A stretch of 64,000 nucleotides of DNA from Dromaius novaehollandiae (taxonomy: Eukaryota > Chordata > Aves > Casuariiformes > Dromaiidae): assembly GCF_036370855.1 (NCBI RefSeq), contig NC_088117.1, forward strand, positions 868,001 to 932,000, written 5' to 3'. Each line of letters begins with the position of its first letter. Position 1 is the stretch's first letter. The position numbers and the translations under genes were made by a program. The notes under the pieces were generated by a model. That model had not been told where the DNA came from. It worked only from the letters and a program-made list of their open reading frames with translations, and did no database searches. Positions 27,601-39,321 of this stretch are shown here, one piece after another.

Positions 27601-30600
27601 GAATACTCTGCATCCTCAGAGTGCAAGATGCACAAAAGTTCTGGCTTTTTCCTAGGGAGTCAACACAGTAAAGTAATTCCGAAAAGTAAACTTACAGCTT
27701 GAGACGAGAATATATCATGATTCTGATTAGATTAGATTCTGATTAGATTAGATTCTGATTTAGATTAGAAATAAACCAACCTTGCAGCTGTGCAAGTTCC
27801 TCTCAGCAATATTACCCTTAAAAGATTCTGCTGGATAATACAGAATAAAGCACATGGAGAGAGCAGATAATCCTTCATCACTACACTTATTCACATCAGC
27901 TCCACTATCGAGAAGAAGATTGACAATATCGTTGTGGGAATTAACCTGTAGAGGAGAAAATGCTTCAGGATGTTATTTTATTTTGTAAACATCTGTACTT
28001 GCACATACACTCACGCACTTGCAGATTTCTACATGGAAAGAATAGGCAGCACAGTTTGAAAGTAGTGAGAGCCAACACTGTTGAACTAATTCAGGTTTAT
28101 ATTTGCCACACAATAAAAACGCGATACTGAACCATGTCTTACGGGGTTCAGAATGTGTACCTTGGAGCATCCTCAAGTATATCCCTGACCTTCCTCTCTT
28201 TTTTATAACAATTTCTACCAGATTTCACAGGAACTCAGTGAGGATTCACACACAGAAAGAGGCTAAAAGTGATTGAGATGACTGTAGGGGAAATATAGCG
28301 CCCTAAATTATTATCTAAATTTTGCTGGACTTTACAATGAATGCCAGCTATTCAGGTAGCTGAAAAGGGCACAAAGAAAAGGGGAGGTCATCCTCCCCTA
28401 CAGCAAGTCATGCATGCACAGTTTCTAACCACCACCCCTTGCCAGCAAAAACAAAATAACCCTGTCTGAATGTGATTACGACTGGACAAGAAAAAAACAG
28501 TAATAAGGACAGGGTCATACCCAAGAACGCAGATCTAGTCCACTGCATAATCACAAACGGAAAACAAACTTGACAGCTAAAATAATCTCTAATGTTTACT
28601 GAAGTGCTTCTTTTTGTAGATTATTATTTACTGTGGGGTTTGGCATGATACCATTCATTACAGATATTCCTCATGCCACACCTGCTCTTTTGTTGTTTAC
28701 TGAACATTCCCTTCACACTTACTATGTAATGGAACAAGAGAAAAATCTAATCCAGGCTACTACACCAGGAATTTCTCATCATATGGTAAAGAGTCATTCT
28801 CAGAGTCTTACAGCAGCAGCAGCAAGTGCTGTGTATCCATGTTTGTCTGCTACGTCCGGATGAGCAAGCTCATCCCTCAGAATCGTATAGACCCCATCAA
28901 AGTCTCCTTTTGCCGCTTTCTGAATTAACTGCTCTGAGGCAAGTTCTTTGGGGCCTGGAGGCCCATAAGTACTGCGGACTCCACTGAGAATGAAGTTGAC
29001 GTCTGAAGTAAACTCTGCTTCACAGCACCTAGCAAAGGAGAAAAAAGCACTGATGCATTTAAGCAGCTAGGTACTCTTAGGCCGCTAATGCAATTAAAGA
29101 AAAAACACATCAAGAGCAAAACATGCTGCTGGGTAAGATGCAAAAATATGAACAGCTATCATTTTAAGAACTATTTCAGATAGTATAAGTTTGCTTAAAT
29201 TACAGGCAGAAAGGCAAACTAGTCTAGGGGCTGCTGGCAGCAGCACACAGATTTTGGCTACAGAAGAGTCCATAAATATCCAGCCATCCAACACCTATAA
29301 AATTAGAAAGCAAAATCTAACTGCCAAGTGTTTCTACAAACAGAATATTTAGCATGCACATTCATATCTGTTTAGTATTTGATTTATATAACCAGCTTTA
29401 GCTATGGCTATAAAATACACACATGTGGCACGTGTTCCCAGCAACAAAGCAAACCAAAACATACTCTGCCTGCCCAAAGAACATCTCCATGTACAAGTAT
29501 CAAGCTACACATAAACCTAAGGCTCAGTGGGCAGTTACAAGTAGCTGCAGACTTGCTGCAGCATGTTTTCTATAGCCTTGAAGTAGAATAAGAGTTAAGA
29601 CAACCACAGAAAGGTACCATTGGTATCATAAATTGTTTGTTTCATTTAAAAAATTCCTCATTGGCAACCTGTCATCTCAAGACTATAAAAAAAACTTTTG
29701 GAGAGCAGCTGCAATCATGCAACTTATATTTGAAAATAATAGATATGATTTATAAAAATCCATACATAAAAAACAAATGATCAACAGCTACCTGTGCTTA
29801 TAAACATGCATCTGCATTCTGACCAGTAAGGGGGTTACATTTGCAACAGGCCAAGGTTCTTCCTCAGGCAGCTTGGAGGTATTCTGAAAATATGAAGCAT
29901 CACACTCTTTCAGAAAGGTGCAAGTCAAAGTAAGATGATCTGTGTTATGGGAATAGGCAAAAACTCCTTCAGGCAAAATATTCTTGTCATCAAAGGGGAG
30001 ACGTTTATAGCTACGGAGAAATGGGTCCCCCTCAACAGAAATATACTTCCTTTGAGAACTGGCATCAACATATCTGAAGTGTTCTGGATGATCCGAGACA
30101 GAAAAATAACCAGGTACTTCAGTACATAGTTTAATTAGATGATTCCTCAGCCACAAGCCAACATCCTGACAGCCATCTGGATAGCTCTCAATTCCCGGTC
30201 CAAATCGCTCATCAGATTTGTACAGCCCCTTAAGAAACGAGTAAGCTCGTTAGTATCAATCAGAGATCAAACAAGTTATACAATTAAAGTCTGGTTTCTA
30301 TCTCAACTGTTCTGCCTGCATCTTATTGGTCCATTTCTTATTGGCAGAGTAATAACTGCTGAAGCCATTCTGTACTACAAAGCCTTCACAGTCAGTTTGA
30401 TTCATTTAATGACAAACACATTAACTTTTCCAGTACAAGAACAGTGGAAGGCCCTAAATTTAACTACATTGGGATGTTATGTTTAGATGAAATTTCACGT
30501 AGATTTTAGCCTGAGCAGGATTCTGATTCAAGGCATATTCACACAAGGCTATCACAACCTCAAAACAGCTATTTGGAACACAAATTAACTGCTTCACTCA

Positions 30601-33551
30601 TTGAACTGTTTAGCTATGGAGATAAAGAACCAGGAAAAAGCACTATGACTGGCAAGAATAAAATTTCAAGTTTGATTATAACCTGAGGGTGTTCTATTTT
30701 TCCCTTAGTTTCAGATTATACATGATCTATTCAAATTAAAGTTCTCCGAAATCCATAATTAGTGCCACATTATCAACATTCAGCAAGAATGTTATGTTCT
30801 TGTTGGCCAACTTAATGCAAAGGCTGTATGTTGTTTTGTTATATCTTTTGGATTATCTGATGAAGCACTGTTTCCTGTTGCAGAGATACCCATGTATCAG
30901 TATGAGGGGAGGGCTGCCCTACGCTGGGCACTTTTCAGATACACCTTCTTCTTCTTTGAAAACAAAGAATTATAAACTCTTAGAAAACAAGTTTTCTAGC
31001 TTCTACTAGTAGCAGCAGGCCTGGAAATGATACAAAAGAGACAACTAGCTATCTCGATACTCCAGAATGCTCTTTGTCTCCACAGTCTCTTCAAATGCAG
31101 TATTTTTCAGTTTCATATTGCTGGCTTCTTAATATGCCTGTTGAGAGTACTGACTAGCTAATGAGTTCTTCATCTAGCAAGGGGAGTAAATACCGAAGAC
31201 TTCTACATTAGAAACTGGAAAAAGACACTCTTCCAGGCACCAGATTTTCAGTTCTAGACAGGCAGTATCACATTATCTCCTTCAATATTTCCCTAAGCAA
31301 AAGTTGTGTACAGTAGAAGTTGAGTAGTTCAAGAGAGCAATCTAGCTTACTGGAGACTGAAGCATGACACTTTTGCTCTAAACAACCCAAACACTAATGG
31401 AGCTGCCTGGAAAAAAAAACCACTCAAATTTTCCTGTACTCATGCTGACTTTGAAAGGCAGGGAAATCATGGTAACAGCACAACATTTTTCCAGTTACCT
31501 GAAATTTTCTGCCGTCCTTCCATTCCCAAGTCCCATAGCCTTCTATGTGGCTGAGATAAAATGCTCCAATGAATTTGGAACCATCAGGCCAGTAGCATAT
31601 CCCTTTCCCATGGCGATGGTCCATGTACAACTGTCCCGTGTATCTCTGTAATCCACCACAAAGAGAAGGGACAGTAAGAATGATACCGTTCAGAGGACAG
31701 AAATGAATTTTTAATTGCCTCCTTAATGTAACAGAGCAGCACTAACATGGTGCAGGAAACTGAGGATGAAACTGTTATACAGTTAAGAAAGACTAGGCAA
31801 AATCTCAACTTCACTGTAGTCACTGTCTTCAAAACTCCACCAAGATTTTACCAGTTGCCACAGCAGCTCTTCCATCATGTAGCAATCATGATGGAAGATC
31901 ATACTATTTTAGCAGTGTTTATATCATTGATATGTTGCCAAATGATGCAGGCTAAACCAAGACCTATCAGTGTTCAACACCTCTCACAAAGACCTGTATC
32001 CCAATACACATTTGGTTGGGAAATTTTGCATCCGACAAAACAGGGCATTCAGCATAGCCATGAAAACACATATTTTGCTAAAAAACAAGCAGCCGAATAC
32101 ATAAAACCCAGTAAAACCAAACGAAAAACACCTAGCTAACATGCTTATAAATCAATTTTTTCATTACAGAAGGAAAGAACCTCCACACATAGAGAATATT
32201 CCTACTTCCAAATGACAAAACTCTGCTTGGAGAAAGAGCTATCACTCAAATAAATGCCCAACCCCTACCTTCTGATGAATTTTACTCACCCTCAACCTAA
32301 CAACCCATACTCTTAAAGTACAATAAAATGCAGTCTGCAGTGAGTAGTCAACATAATTTTGTATTAAATACAATTATATTTATTTAAAATATAATTAATA
32401 ATATATAATAAATAAAATACAATTAACAATATACTATAAATAAAATATAACTAAAGATGTATAATAAATAAAATAATTATAATATTTAAATAAATGCTGT
32501 GTTTCTCTGCTAGACTGATTCTTGGGAGCATTGATAGGCAAATGGAGTTCCAGAGGAAGAGAAAAAGAGCTAATTTTAAATTTTCTATCTGCGCAATGGT
32601 ATAACTCATAAGCGGAAAAAGAGATGTCCCACCGTGCAGACAACCGATCCCTAACGGATGATTTCGAGTTACGTTGCCGTGGCAGCTTTCCCTGACAATC
32701 AAAACGGCAGCTCAGTACTCACAGGTGGCGCAGAAGAGAAGAACCTCACAAGGGAACCGGAAACATTAGTCACTCCTCATGGTATTTTCACCATACAGGA
32801 AGATGCACTCACACTTCAGAGGTTAAACTTTGTACCAAAAGCTCACGGCAGCATCCCCTCCTCCCCTGCCGGCCTCCCGCTCTCCCCACTGGGGTCTGAG
32901 GCCACGTTCAGCCATCGACAGCGACCCAGGACTCGGCAACGGCATCACGGCAGCCATCTGCTTACCCTGAGCGTGAGGGCAGACCAAGTCCTTCGAAGCA
33001 GGGGGGCAAAAGCACGTTATCTGGGAACTTGTGTCCCGATTTGCATTTTAGCAGCAAATATATTATTAACCTGAACACAGAGCAACAGAATGCCCCCAAA
33101 GGGCAGCAAGGGCCAGCGCGCTGGCCGAGCAGGTGCTCGGATGTTGCAGGGGAGCTGGGAAAGCGCTCGCTTTACTAAGAAATAAGGCGAAACCGCCTAG
33201 TTTGCCCCAAAACCAGAGGCGAGAGGAGAGATGCAAGCCTAGGAAAAACCTGCATTTCAGAGACCCATCTCCTTGCCAAATGGACCGGTGGGGAACACGA
33301 AGGCAGAAAGCCCTGCACGGCGCGCTCCCACCGCCTGGCCCGGCTCCCCGGCCCGGCCCAGGCCGGGGGGCGGCGGCGGGGGGCCCCGCTTGCAGCCGGT
33401 TGCGCCAGGCAGGGCGCTCCCCGACGGCGGCTCCCCGCGGCCCGCGCACCTCGCCGCCCCCAGGCCCGCTGCCGTCGCCGGGCGCTGCCGCCTCCTCTGC
33501 GCCGCCCTCGGCCGCCGCCTGACTGGAAACTCGCTCGGCACCGGCCTCCAT
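12489..33551 (-). CDS. ANKMY1: ANKMY1: MORN, ankyrin repeat and MYND zinc-finger protein
   Basis: Fifteen coding exons join in one frame. In transcript order (plus coordinates): 33450-33551, 31499-31645, 29792-30228, 28812-29028, 27781-27945, 26303-26358, 24681-24852, 24076-24216, 21137-21277, 20329-20436, 18575-18706, 17609-17722, 15788-15953, 14883-14949 and 12489-12663, with a TAG stop at 12489-12491. All have AG/GT borders and compatible phases, giving about 779 aa. The start has a perfect Kozak context (GCCGCCATGG). Residues about 35-130 are MORN repeats ([21 protein letters not shown]). Residues about 240-620 hold ankyrin repeats ([53 protein letters not shown]). Residues about 730-770 are a MYND finger with all ligands (CYQCG, CIHC, CSEAC, final HRHEC). 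This domain order is diagnostic of ANKMY1. The cellular role is poorly known; MYND and ankyrin domains suggest protein-protein binding. The gene looks intact. Human ANKMY1 is somewhat longer, so a small exon could be missed. Confidence 0.93.
18448..18472. repeat. Poly(A) tract in an ANKMY1 intron
   Basis: An uninterrupted run of more than 20 A lies within the intron between the exons at 17,609 and 18,575. Simple repeat. Confidence 0.8.
21950..23446 (+). mobile_element. CR1 LINE copy C in an ANKMY1 intron
   Basis: A plus-strand 5'-truncated CR1 lies antisense to ANKMY1, in the intron between the exons at 21,137 and 24,076. ORF2 pieces run in order: the N-terminal RT block ([18 protein letters not shown]) near 22,030; [11 protein letters not shown] near 22,220; RT catalytic and C-terminal sequence ([20 protein letters not shown]) near 22,640; then the C-terminal tail and 3' UTR. 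The typical CR1 3' end (CCCTTCCAAACTC and an ATTCTGTG octamer) closes it at 23,446. Several frameshifts and stops make it inactive. Confidence 0.9.
23921..23946. repeat. Poly(T) tract in an ANKMY1 intron
   Basis: Uninterrupted run of more than 20 T about 130 bp from the exon at 24,076-24,216. Simple repeat. Confidence 0.8.
27718..27770. repeat. Short tandem repeat GATTAGATTAGATTCT
   Basis: About three copies of a 16-bp unit end only 11 bp before the donor-side edge of the ANKMY1 exon at 27,781-27,945. It is a microsatellite-like array and could vary in length between individuals. Confidence 0.75.
31499..31645 (-). CDS. ANKMY1: ANKMY1 MORN-repeat exon
   Basis: A 147-bp phase-0 exon encodes the first MORN units ([14 protein letters not shown] and the following YWPDGSKF). 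It joins exon 1 at a Glu/Arg boundary and the next exon at Gln/Gly without a break in frame. This exon and the MYND exon identify the gene at its two ends. Confidence 0.9.
32340..32500. repeat. AT-rich low-complexity stretch
   Basis: An almost pure A/T region built from TATAATAAATAAAATA-like words, within ANKMY1 intron 1. No function visible. Confidence 0.7.
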
Positions 33552-33930
33552 GGCGGCGGCCCCCGCCGACGGCTCCGCAGCGGCCGCGCTCCGCCTCGGC
33601 GGCGCCCGCGTTGCCGTGGAGACGGTAGCGGGGCGAGGGAGGCGGGGCCGCCGCCGGGCCCCGGCAGCGCCTCCGCAGCGGCCCGGAGGCCCCGGAGCGT
33701 CTGCAGCGAAGGCCTGAGGAGGAAAGGCCCGGAGAGTCCTCGCTTCGTGCAGCCTGGGGTGCCTTCTCCTCGCTTACAGTCTGCAGGGGGCCGAAGCTGC
33801 TCCGCAGGAGCCGGGGCGCGGCGTTTGCTGGGGCTGCCCCCACCTCCCGCACGGCTCCTGCAGGGCCAGCGGCTCTCCCCGCTGAGGCCTGCGCGCGCTC
33901 GCCGTCACCCTGCCGTGGCTAGCTCCTGAG
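33270..33930. promoter_or_regulatory. ANKMY1: CpG island promoter of ANKMY1
   Basis: A dense GC and CpG stretch covers the ANKMY1 first coding exon and about 380 bp upstream of the start codon, in contrast with AT-rich flanks. Long open frames on both strands here are a by-product of the base composition. No TATA box is evident. CpG islands often fire in both directions; I see no convincing divergent coding exon to the right. Confidence 0.75.
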
Positions 33931-35670
33931 GAGCAATTTCTGGGAAAGGCATCGTTCAAATATACTGCATCGCACAACCCCTTACATTCTGCAGGGGAGA
34001 GATGAGAGGGGAATTGGCGCAACGCAGCCCAGCAGAGAAGAAGCACGGAGCGTCACGGGTGAGGTGGAAGGAGTCCCTACAGTTGGCGTATGGCAAACTC
34101 TTCCTGGAGCAGCCCGTCCCTCGACAGCCAGCCCCCGCCTGCCCGCCGCGGCTGGAGCCAGGCCCATCTCCCAGGCCGACCCTCAAACACTCCTGGCGAG
34201 CTCGCTCGACCTCATGCACACCAGCGTTACACCGCCAGCACCGCTTCGCAAGTGGTTGGTGAGCTCCACGCTTGCACGGTGAATAACAGCAAGAGCAGAG
34301 CTTCATCGTTACTTTAGCACGACCAGCTGTCGCCGAAATGCACCAAGTCTACATCGGTCTAAGTTACCACATGGCCAGAGCAGTGACCGCTTCAGAGCCA
34401 CGGCTCTGAGACCTCTCGGCCTCCTAAAAGACTTGTTCGCCACGAGCACAGCAGCGACTCCCACCCTGCACCTACTCAGCACAGCCTGTTGCATTACTCT
34501 TCTAACCCGCCAGAATTCAGCCGCTGCTGGGCAGGTTTTGGTGGCACCAGTGCTCTTTTTTCCATCGTTGCTACCCAGACGCTTTGAAGCAGTTGAAAGC
34601 AGCCTAGCGTAGCAAATTTGGGTAGTTTACACTTCCTTGTCTTCTTTGGGGTTATTCTAATGCCCATGTCGTACAGTTTAAATTCATAATGCTTTGTCTA
34701 CACCCAGAAGCCAGGAGGGTGGTCACATCCTTTCTTATCCCCTAAAGAGGGGTGGCATTTCAGGTAAAGCCATGGTGATTCTAAGCTGAGATCTGTGGGC
34801 AAGAGACATAAAAAAAATGGGAGGTGGAATATCTTTTCCTCTTGACAAAGAACAAGCAGAGAAAGAAAACCCTCTGCCTACTCTTAAAGAGGCTTTTTTC
34901 TTGAACCAATAGGTGGTATAATTAGATGCCCTGGCATGCTAGAAAATATTGACAGTAACATCTCCAGATAACTTGGTTGCAGGGCTCCGTACCAGGAGAG
35001 CTTATCATGGGTTGGTTTTGTGTTTAAAAAAATCCTCACAAATGCCAGATTTTCCAGCATTATAAAAAGAGCCAGCTAATCAGTTTAAACCTCCCTTTCT
35101 TTATGAAGAAAGCACTGTCAGTCTGAAGCTAGTAAGTCAATTTATAGTAAGACAAATGGGGAACTTTTCCTTAAGTCTCGGCTAAGCACTACAGCCCATG
35201 AAAGAACTGTTATTTAAAAATCATTTGAGCTTTAAAAACTTTTGATCTGCATTTTTATTTATTGTTTGTGAAAAACTTACCAGTCTCTGGTTTAATTTCC
35301 AGGATTCCTCTTAGGCTGTACCTGCCAGAATTACTGAAGCCATAATCTCCGTGACAGAAATTCAGAATGTTGAATCAATAAGGAATAGAAACCAGTGCAT
35401 TGTAATCTGAAAACAATAGACTGGACATGTAATACCAGGGTATGAAACATCCCGTACAGTAAGTGTACTTCAGATGTTTTTAAGTGGAAATGTACTCTCT
35501 AAATAGCTGGTAAATTCTGCTGAGCAGGCCGTCAGGTGTGAATCTTAGGTCACACAGCTCTCATATATCCCTGTGAGAAATGTGGAGTAGTTTCTATTGT
35601 AAGTTGTGATGGGAGGTTATCGTTTATTAGGAGTAAATTATGGATAAGATACTATTTGCAGAAAAAATAC
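33931..35670. other. Intergenic, no gene seen
   Basis: GC content falls quickly to AT-rich sequence. No exon, RNA or recognised repeat can be supported. DUSP28 adjoins ANKMY1 in human; nothing resembling a dual-specificity phosphatase signature was seen here. Confidence 0.4.
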
Positions 35671-35674
35671 AGGA

Positions 35675-36560
35675 CTGGAAGAGACCTTTTGGAATTGCAT
35701 CCTATCATTTTTTCTTTTAACTATACTGTTCATGCTGCATCATAAAACTAGGTCCTTTGCCCCATTATTCCTGTTTAAAAAGTAGTAATGTCACAGCCCA
35801 GCCTGAATTATAAATGGTTTGTATATCCTTTTTCCTTCTGCTAACATCTCTTCCACTTTGAATTCCTCTTGCCTGGCCAAAATACCACACACAGTTCTGG
35901 GTGAAGTGCCTTCTATGTTTACATTTCCCTATTTTTTCATCTGCTACACCGTAGGATGGTTCCTGCTTATGTTTTATTCCTGAAGCTGTCTTGTGGCTCC
36001 TAAGCATCCAATGGTTAGCTAACACCTTTTCCTTGGAGGTGATCTCTGATATCTCCAGCTGTAAGAGTTCTTCTTTGCCCCCACATAACCAAATTGTCAC
36101 TTGTTAGCACTGTGTTTTGTACCAATCATTCCATTTCCTTCCACTATGTTGGCCGGTGTCACCTGACTTAGTAGTGCCTCTCAGCTTTTTGTCATCAACA
36201 AACAGTCACGTACTCTTTTTGTGTCAAGACCAGAAATGAAAATGTTAACTAAAATCAGTCTGACACTTGATCCTCAAGGGAGTCCACTAGTCACCTGTAT
36301 TCAACTATACAGCACTTTTTTCAGCATGGATATTTGTTGCTTTCATTTTTTTAGCTCCTCGTGCCCTCCCCATACCCATCGCTTACAGTTTTTTAGAAAG
36401 CTCCACTTTAACCAGAAGATTTTTTTCCATTGCAGTGCACCAACTCTTTTACTGAATTCCAGTGCGATTAGAGATAGTTGATCTTTCTTTTCAATGGAAT
36501 CATTCACCCTATCAAAAAAGATATTAGTTGGGCACAATCTACCATGATAAACCCATGTCA
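35675..36560 (-). mobile_element. Old CR1/L3-type LINE remnant
   Basis: The order of degraded matches follows a minus-strand CR1-clade element. At 35,677 there is a 3' UTR-like GGACTGGAAGAGACC. Near 35,885 there is an echo of the ORF2 C-terminal block (ACACAGTTCTGGG). Near 36,245-36,295 (TGATCCTCAAGGGAGTCC) there is an echo of the RT motif that CR1 copy B shows as [10 protein letters not shown]. It is much more diverged than the other copies and could belong to an older CR1/L3 subfamily. No intact frame remains. Confidence 0.45.
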
Positions 36561-37680
36561 TATTTATTGTATTTTCAAAATACTCCCTATATACTCAGAG
36601 AAGATCAGGATCTTTATAAAACGCAGCCAGTCTCTTCTTTTTAATTCAGGCCAGTAGAGGGAGTGATGACTGCTATATGTAGAGTACACAAACAAACCCA
36701 AGAGAAAAAAATAGGACTCCGTCTGCCTGTCGACTGTCTGTCTCACTGCTAATAACCCTAACCATCAGCCTATAGAGTCATGCTTTTTCTAGCAGCCAGG
36801 ATGATAGCAAGTCCAACCAGTAGAACTAACTTTATAGTCTGATGACAACTGCATTAGAGTGAGAGGTGGGAGAGGTGAGTTTGAACCCCGTCCCACTAAA
36901 GTTAGCTTTAAGGTCAGGTTTGCCACTTCTAGGATGAACACACTACAGAAGTATGACAATTCTTTCCTGTAATACCTCTTTAAAAAGAGTAAATAACAAA
37001 AGAAGTGCAAAGGTCGTTGAGATTTTCATCACAAAGTACCTGGGAAACTTCAAATAATGTATTAAGCAAAATGAATATTTTTCATTTTGATTAATTTTGT
37101 AAAATCTTCTGTCCCTCAGAAGATGAGGGCCCTCCTGGGCCCTTATTCTAGGCAAGGTGCAACATGCCCTATTTCTTTTCTATTTCATTCTAACTCAAAT
37201 CAATAGTGTCAGTGCTTACTGTAATAGTAGTTTTCCAGTGAACAGTAGCCTGAAGCTGGTGGTGTTTGGGTTTTTTTTTTAACAAACTGTTATAAGAATG
37301 GGGGCTTTAACAATCACATTTGGTTTACAGTTTATCCATGACCTCTGAAACTGATTTCATTTTTTAAATGCTTATTTCTCACTCTTACAGGAACCATACA
37401 GGACCCTCCATAATCCTTGAAGACTGATACTATGTGATTGGAACAAAAATAGCACAGCACAGATGGTTAAGGAACGGGACAACAAAGACAGTTCAAGATG
37501 CTGCTGGAAGCAAACTACACATTCAGTTAACTGGAGTTTAAGTATTACTTTATGCTCTCTTGCTGTTCTTAATGCTGCTCAGGGCAAGCAGCCTGTGTTG
37601 ACACAGTGCCCTTTGCTTCCAAAGCTCCAGCTTTGTAAGGTCATTCTCTCTTTGCTAATCAACAAATATAGGTCCACTTT
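36561..37680. other. Intergenic, no gene seen
   Basis: AT-rich sequence up to the first LTR. No supported exon, RNA or repeat. Confidence 0.4.
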
Positions 37681-38435
37681 TGTTGTCCGAAAAGCGGATT
37701 CGTTGCCTGGTGTGCAATAAGCCAATAATTACACACTCAGCAGAGACATTGGCTTATTTAGTTCAGAGTTGCGCAAGCCTGGGTGCTCGGTGGTTTCCCA
37801 CAAATCAAGCACCCCCCTCCAACTTTTCAAGTAGCATCAAGACAAACACATTGGCAGGTTTGCAGCTTTCCCTTTTGCACTGATTGGTTAGTGATTTCTT
37901 CATTCCCTGGCTCCCACCCCTGCCTCTCAAGGTCCTGATGAGGGGAGATAGTAATTTCAGCAATTGACACTGCCCCAGCAGGGTCAGTAGGTGTTATCTC
38001 CCAAGGTCCTGACGAAGAGGATATAATCCAGACCCCTTAATTAACATTGTTTCAACAGTGAGAGGAGGCTTTGCTTCCCAAGGTCCTGGCGCCCAAGCAG
38101 GCCTTATTTCAAAGCCTTGACATCCTCCCTTTCGGAGAGTAGGGCACAGGAATGCAGACTGCTTGTAACTCCCTTATCTTTCCAGCCTGCGCCAGCTGTG
38201 GGGCCCTTTCTTACTGAACTAGGAGTACGGCCTAAGGCTTCAGCACATTTAGCTACTCATGCTAAGCAAGTGTGCGGCCTAAGGCTTCAGCAAATTTAGC
38301 TACTCATGCTAAGCAAATTTTATCTAAGTGGCTACCTCTAGACAGCTTCAGTTTTTTAGAAAAGAGAGATAGAAGTTATCCTAATCTACCTACTTCAAAC
38401 ATTCTTTCTGAGCTTCCCAGGGTTGTCTTGTAACA
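37681..38435 (-). repeat. ERV 1 3' LTR
   Basis: About 755 bp, bounded on the minus strand by TGTTAC and ACAACA. It contains a tandem duplication of about 47 bp near 38,226-38,300 (unit CGGCCTAAGGCTTCAGCA). It lacks a segment of about 100-130 bp that the 5' LTR has near 45,405-45,540. A degraded TATA-like box sits where the 5' LTR has TATAAAA. Confidence 0.88.
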
Positions 38436-38452
38436 ATTCCCCCTTTTGAGAC
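38436..38452 (-). other. ERV 1 polypurine tract
   Basis: On the minus strand, a purine run with AAAAGGGGGAA directly precedes the TGTTAC start of the 3' LTR. This is the plus-strand primer site expected at that position. Confidence 0.85.
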
Positions 38453-38471
38453 TTAGATGATCATATTAGTC

Positions 38472-38792
38472 TCACTCTTTTAAAATCTTTCCCATATTAC
38501 TTTTGTAAATGCATTGAATCACTACATAAATGCATACAAAAACTACTAACACCATTCCCAAAATTGTTAAACAGTTTTTAACCCGTGAGCTTACATCAGG
38601 GAACCAGGAAGTCAACCATTTCCATGTTTCTTCAAATCCGAAAGAAGTATCATCTTTCTGAACCCCACGTAAGATTTCAGTCTGCTTCCAGATTTCATTT
38701 AGATCGGCAGAAATTCTCCTGCTTTGATCCACATATACACAGCAACCAGTGTTTATTACTGTACATACTCCTCCCTGAGATGCCAATAACAT
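38472..38792 (-). pseudogene. env: ERV 1 env, transmembrane-subunit remnant
   Basis: A minus-strand frame of about 106 aa begins within the TM ectodomain. It shows the C-x6-CC motif (GGVCTVINTGCCVYV) typical of gammaretrovirus-type TM proteins, a Trp-rich membrane-proximal stretch (WKWLTSWFP) and a hydrophobic membrane anchor (ILGMVLVVFVCIYVVI), and ends soon after. The fusion peptide and most of the N-terminal TM ectodomain are absent. It lies in a different frame from the surface-subunit piece upstream, so the envelope is broken by deletion and frameshift. Confidence 0.8.
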
Positions 38793-39243
38793 AGCAATTT
38801 TTATAACCTCCTACCTTAATGGCTCCAGTACAGTTGATCGGTTGTTTTCCATAAAGTACAGTTTTCTCCCACCATTTATTACTATTATTACATCTTCGGA
38901 TACATTGATAATAATCTCCTGTCACACTCTGGAATTCCCATTCCTGTTCGGTTGTTTCATCATATTTCCTTTGATCACTGTCATTTCTTATCTGTTGTAT
39001 AAATTCCATAAAGGAAAAATTAAGAGGCACTCCAATTAGCGGGAAGCCCTTGTTGGAATGGCCAGGGAAGTGGGTACGCACCCAGCAATCCCTCCGGTTA
39101 ACTAGCTTCATAGATTTCGTAATTACTTCCAAATGGAGATTGTGACTCCAAAATCCTTCCTGATTCCCTTTAATTGCTTGGCTCAGGGAACCTAGAAAAA
39201 CTAACCACCACATTTCTCCCCTGGTTGTTAAGGAGAACATCAT
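38695..39243 (-). pseudogene. env: ERV 1 env, surface-subunit N-terminal remnant
   Basis: A minus-strand frame of 182 aa starts with a hydrophobic signal-like segment (MWWLVFLGSLSQAIKG). It holds several Cys and N-glycosylation sequons (NFS, NDS, NCT). Its last roughly 30 residues overlap the TM remnant in another frame and are probably out-of-frame sequence. The receptor-binding and C-terminal surface parts are missing, so about 1 kb of env has been lost relative to a usual envelope gene. Confidence 0.7.
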
Positions 39244-39321
39244 TTTTACACAGATACCATAACAACGATATTAACCCTATTCCTAACAAACAGATTAAAG
39301 CAATTCTTCCCTGAAGACAAT

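Noticed and set aside
27718..27770. Regular short repeats considered as a CRISPR-like array
   Set aside because: Contiguous 16-bp units without spacers in a vertebrate intron: a microsatellite.
33175..33929. Long open frames on both strands across the ANKMY1 promoter, including a plus-strand ATG overlapping the ANKMY1 start
   Set aside because: CpG-island composition artefacts. The CCATGG palindrome gives an ATG on both strands, but only the minus one leads into a supported splice donor and the MORN exon.
36820..36910. tRNA-like string containing TTTGAACCCC
   Set aside because: No matching A box or acceptor stem could be folded around it.
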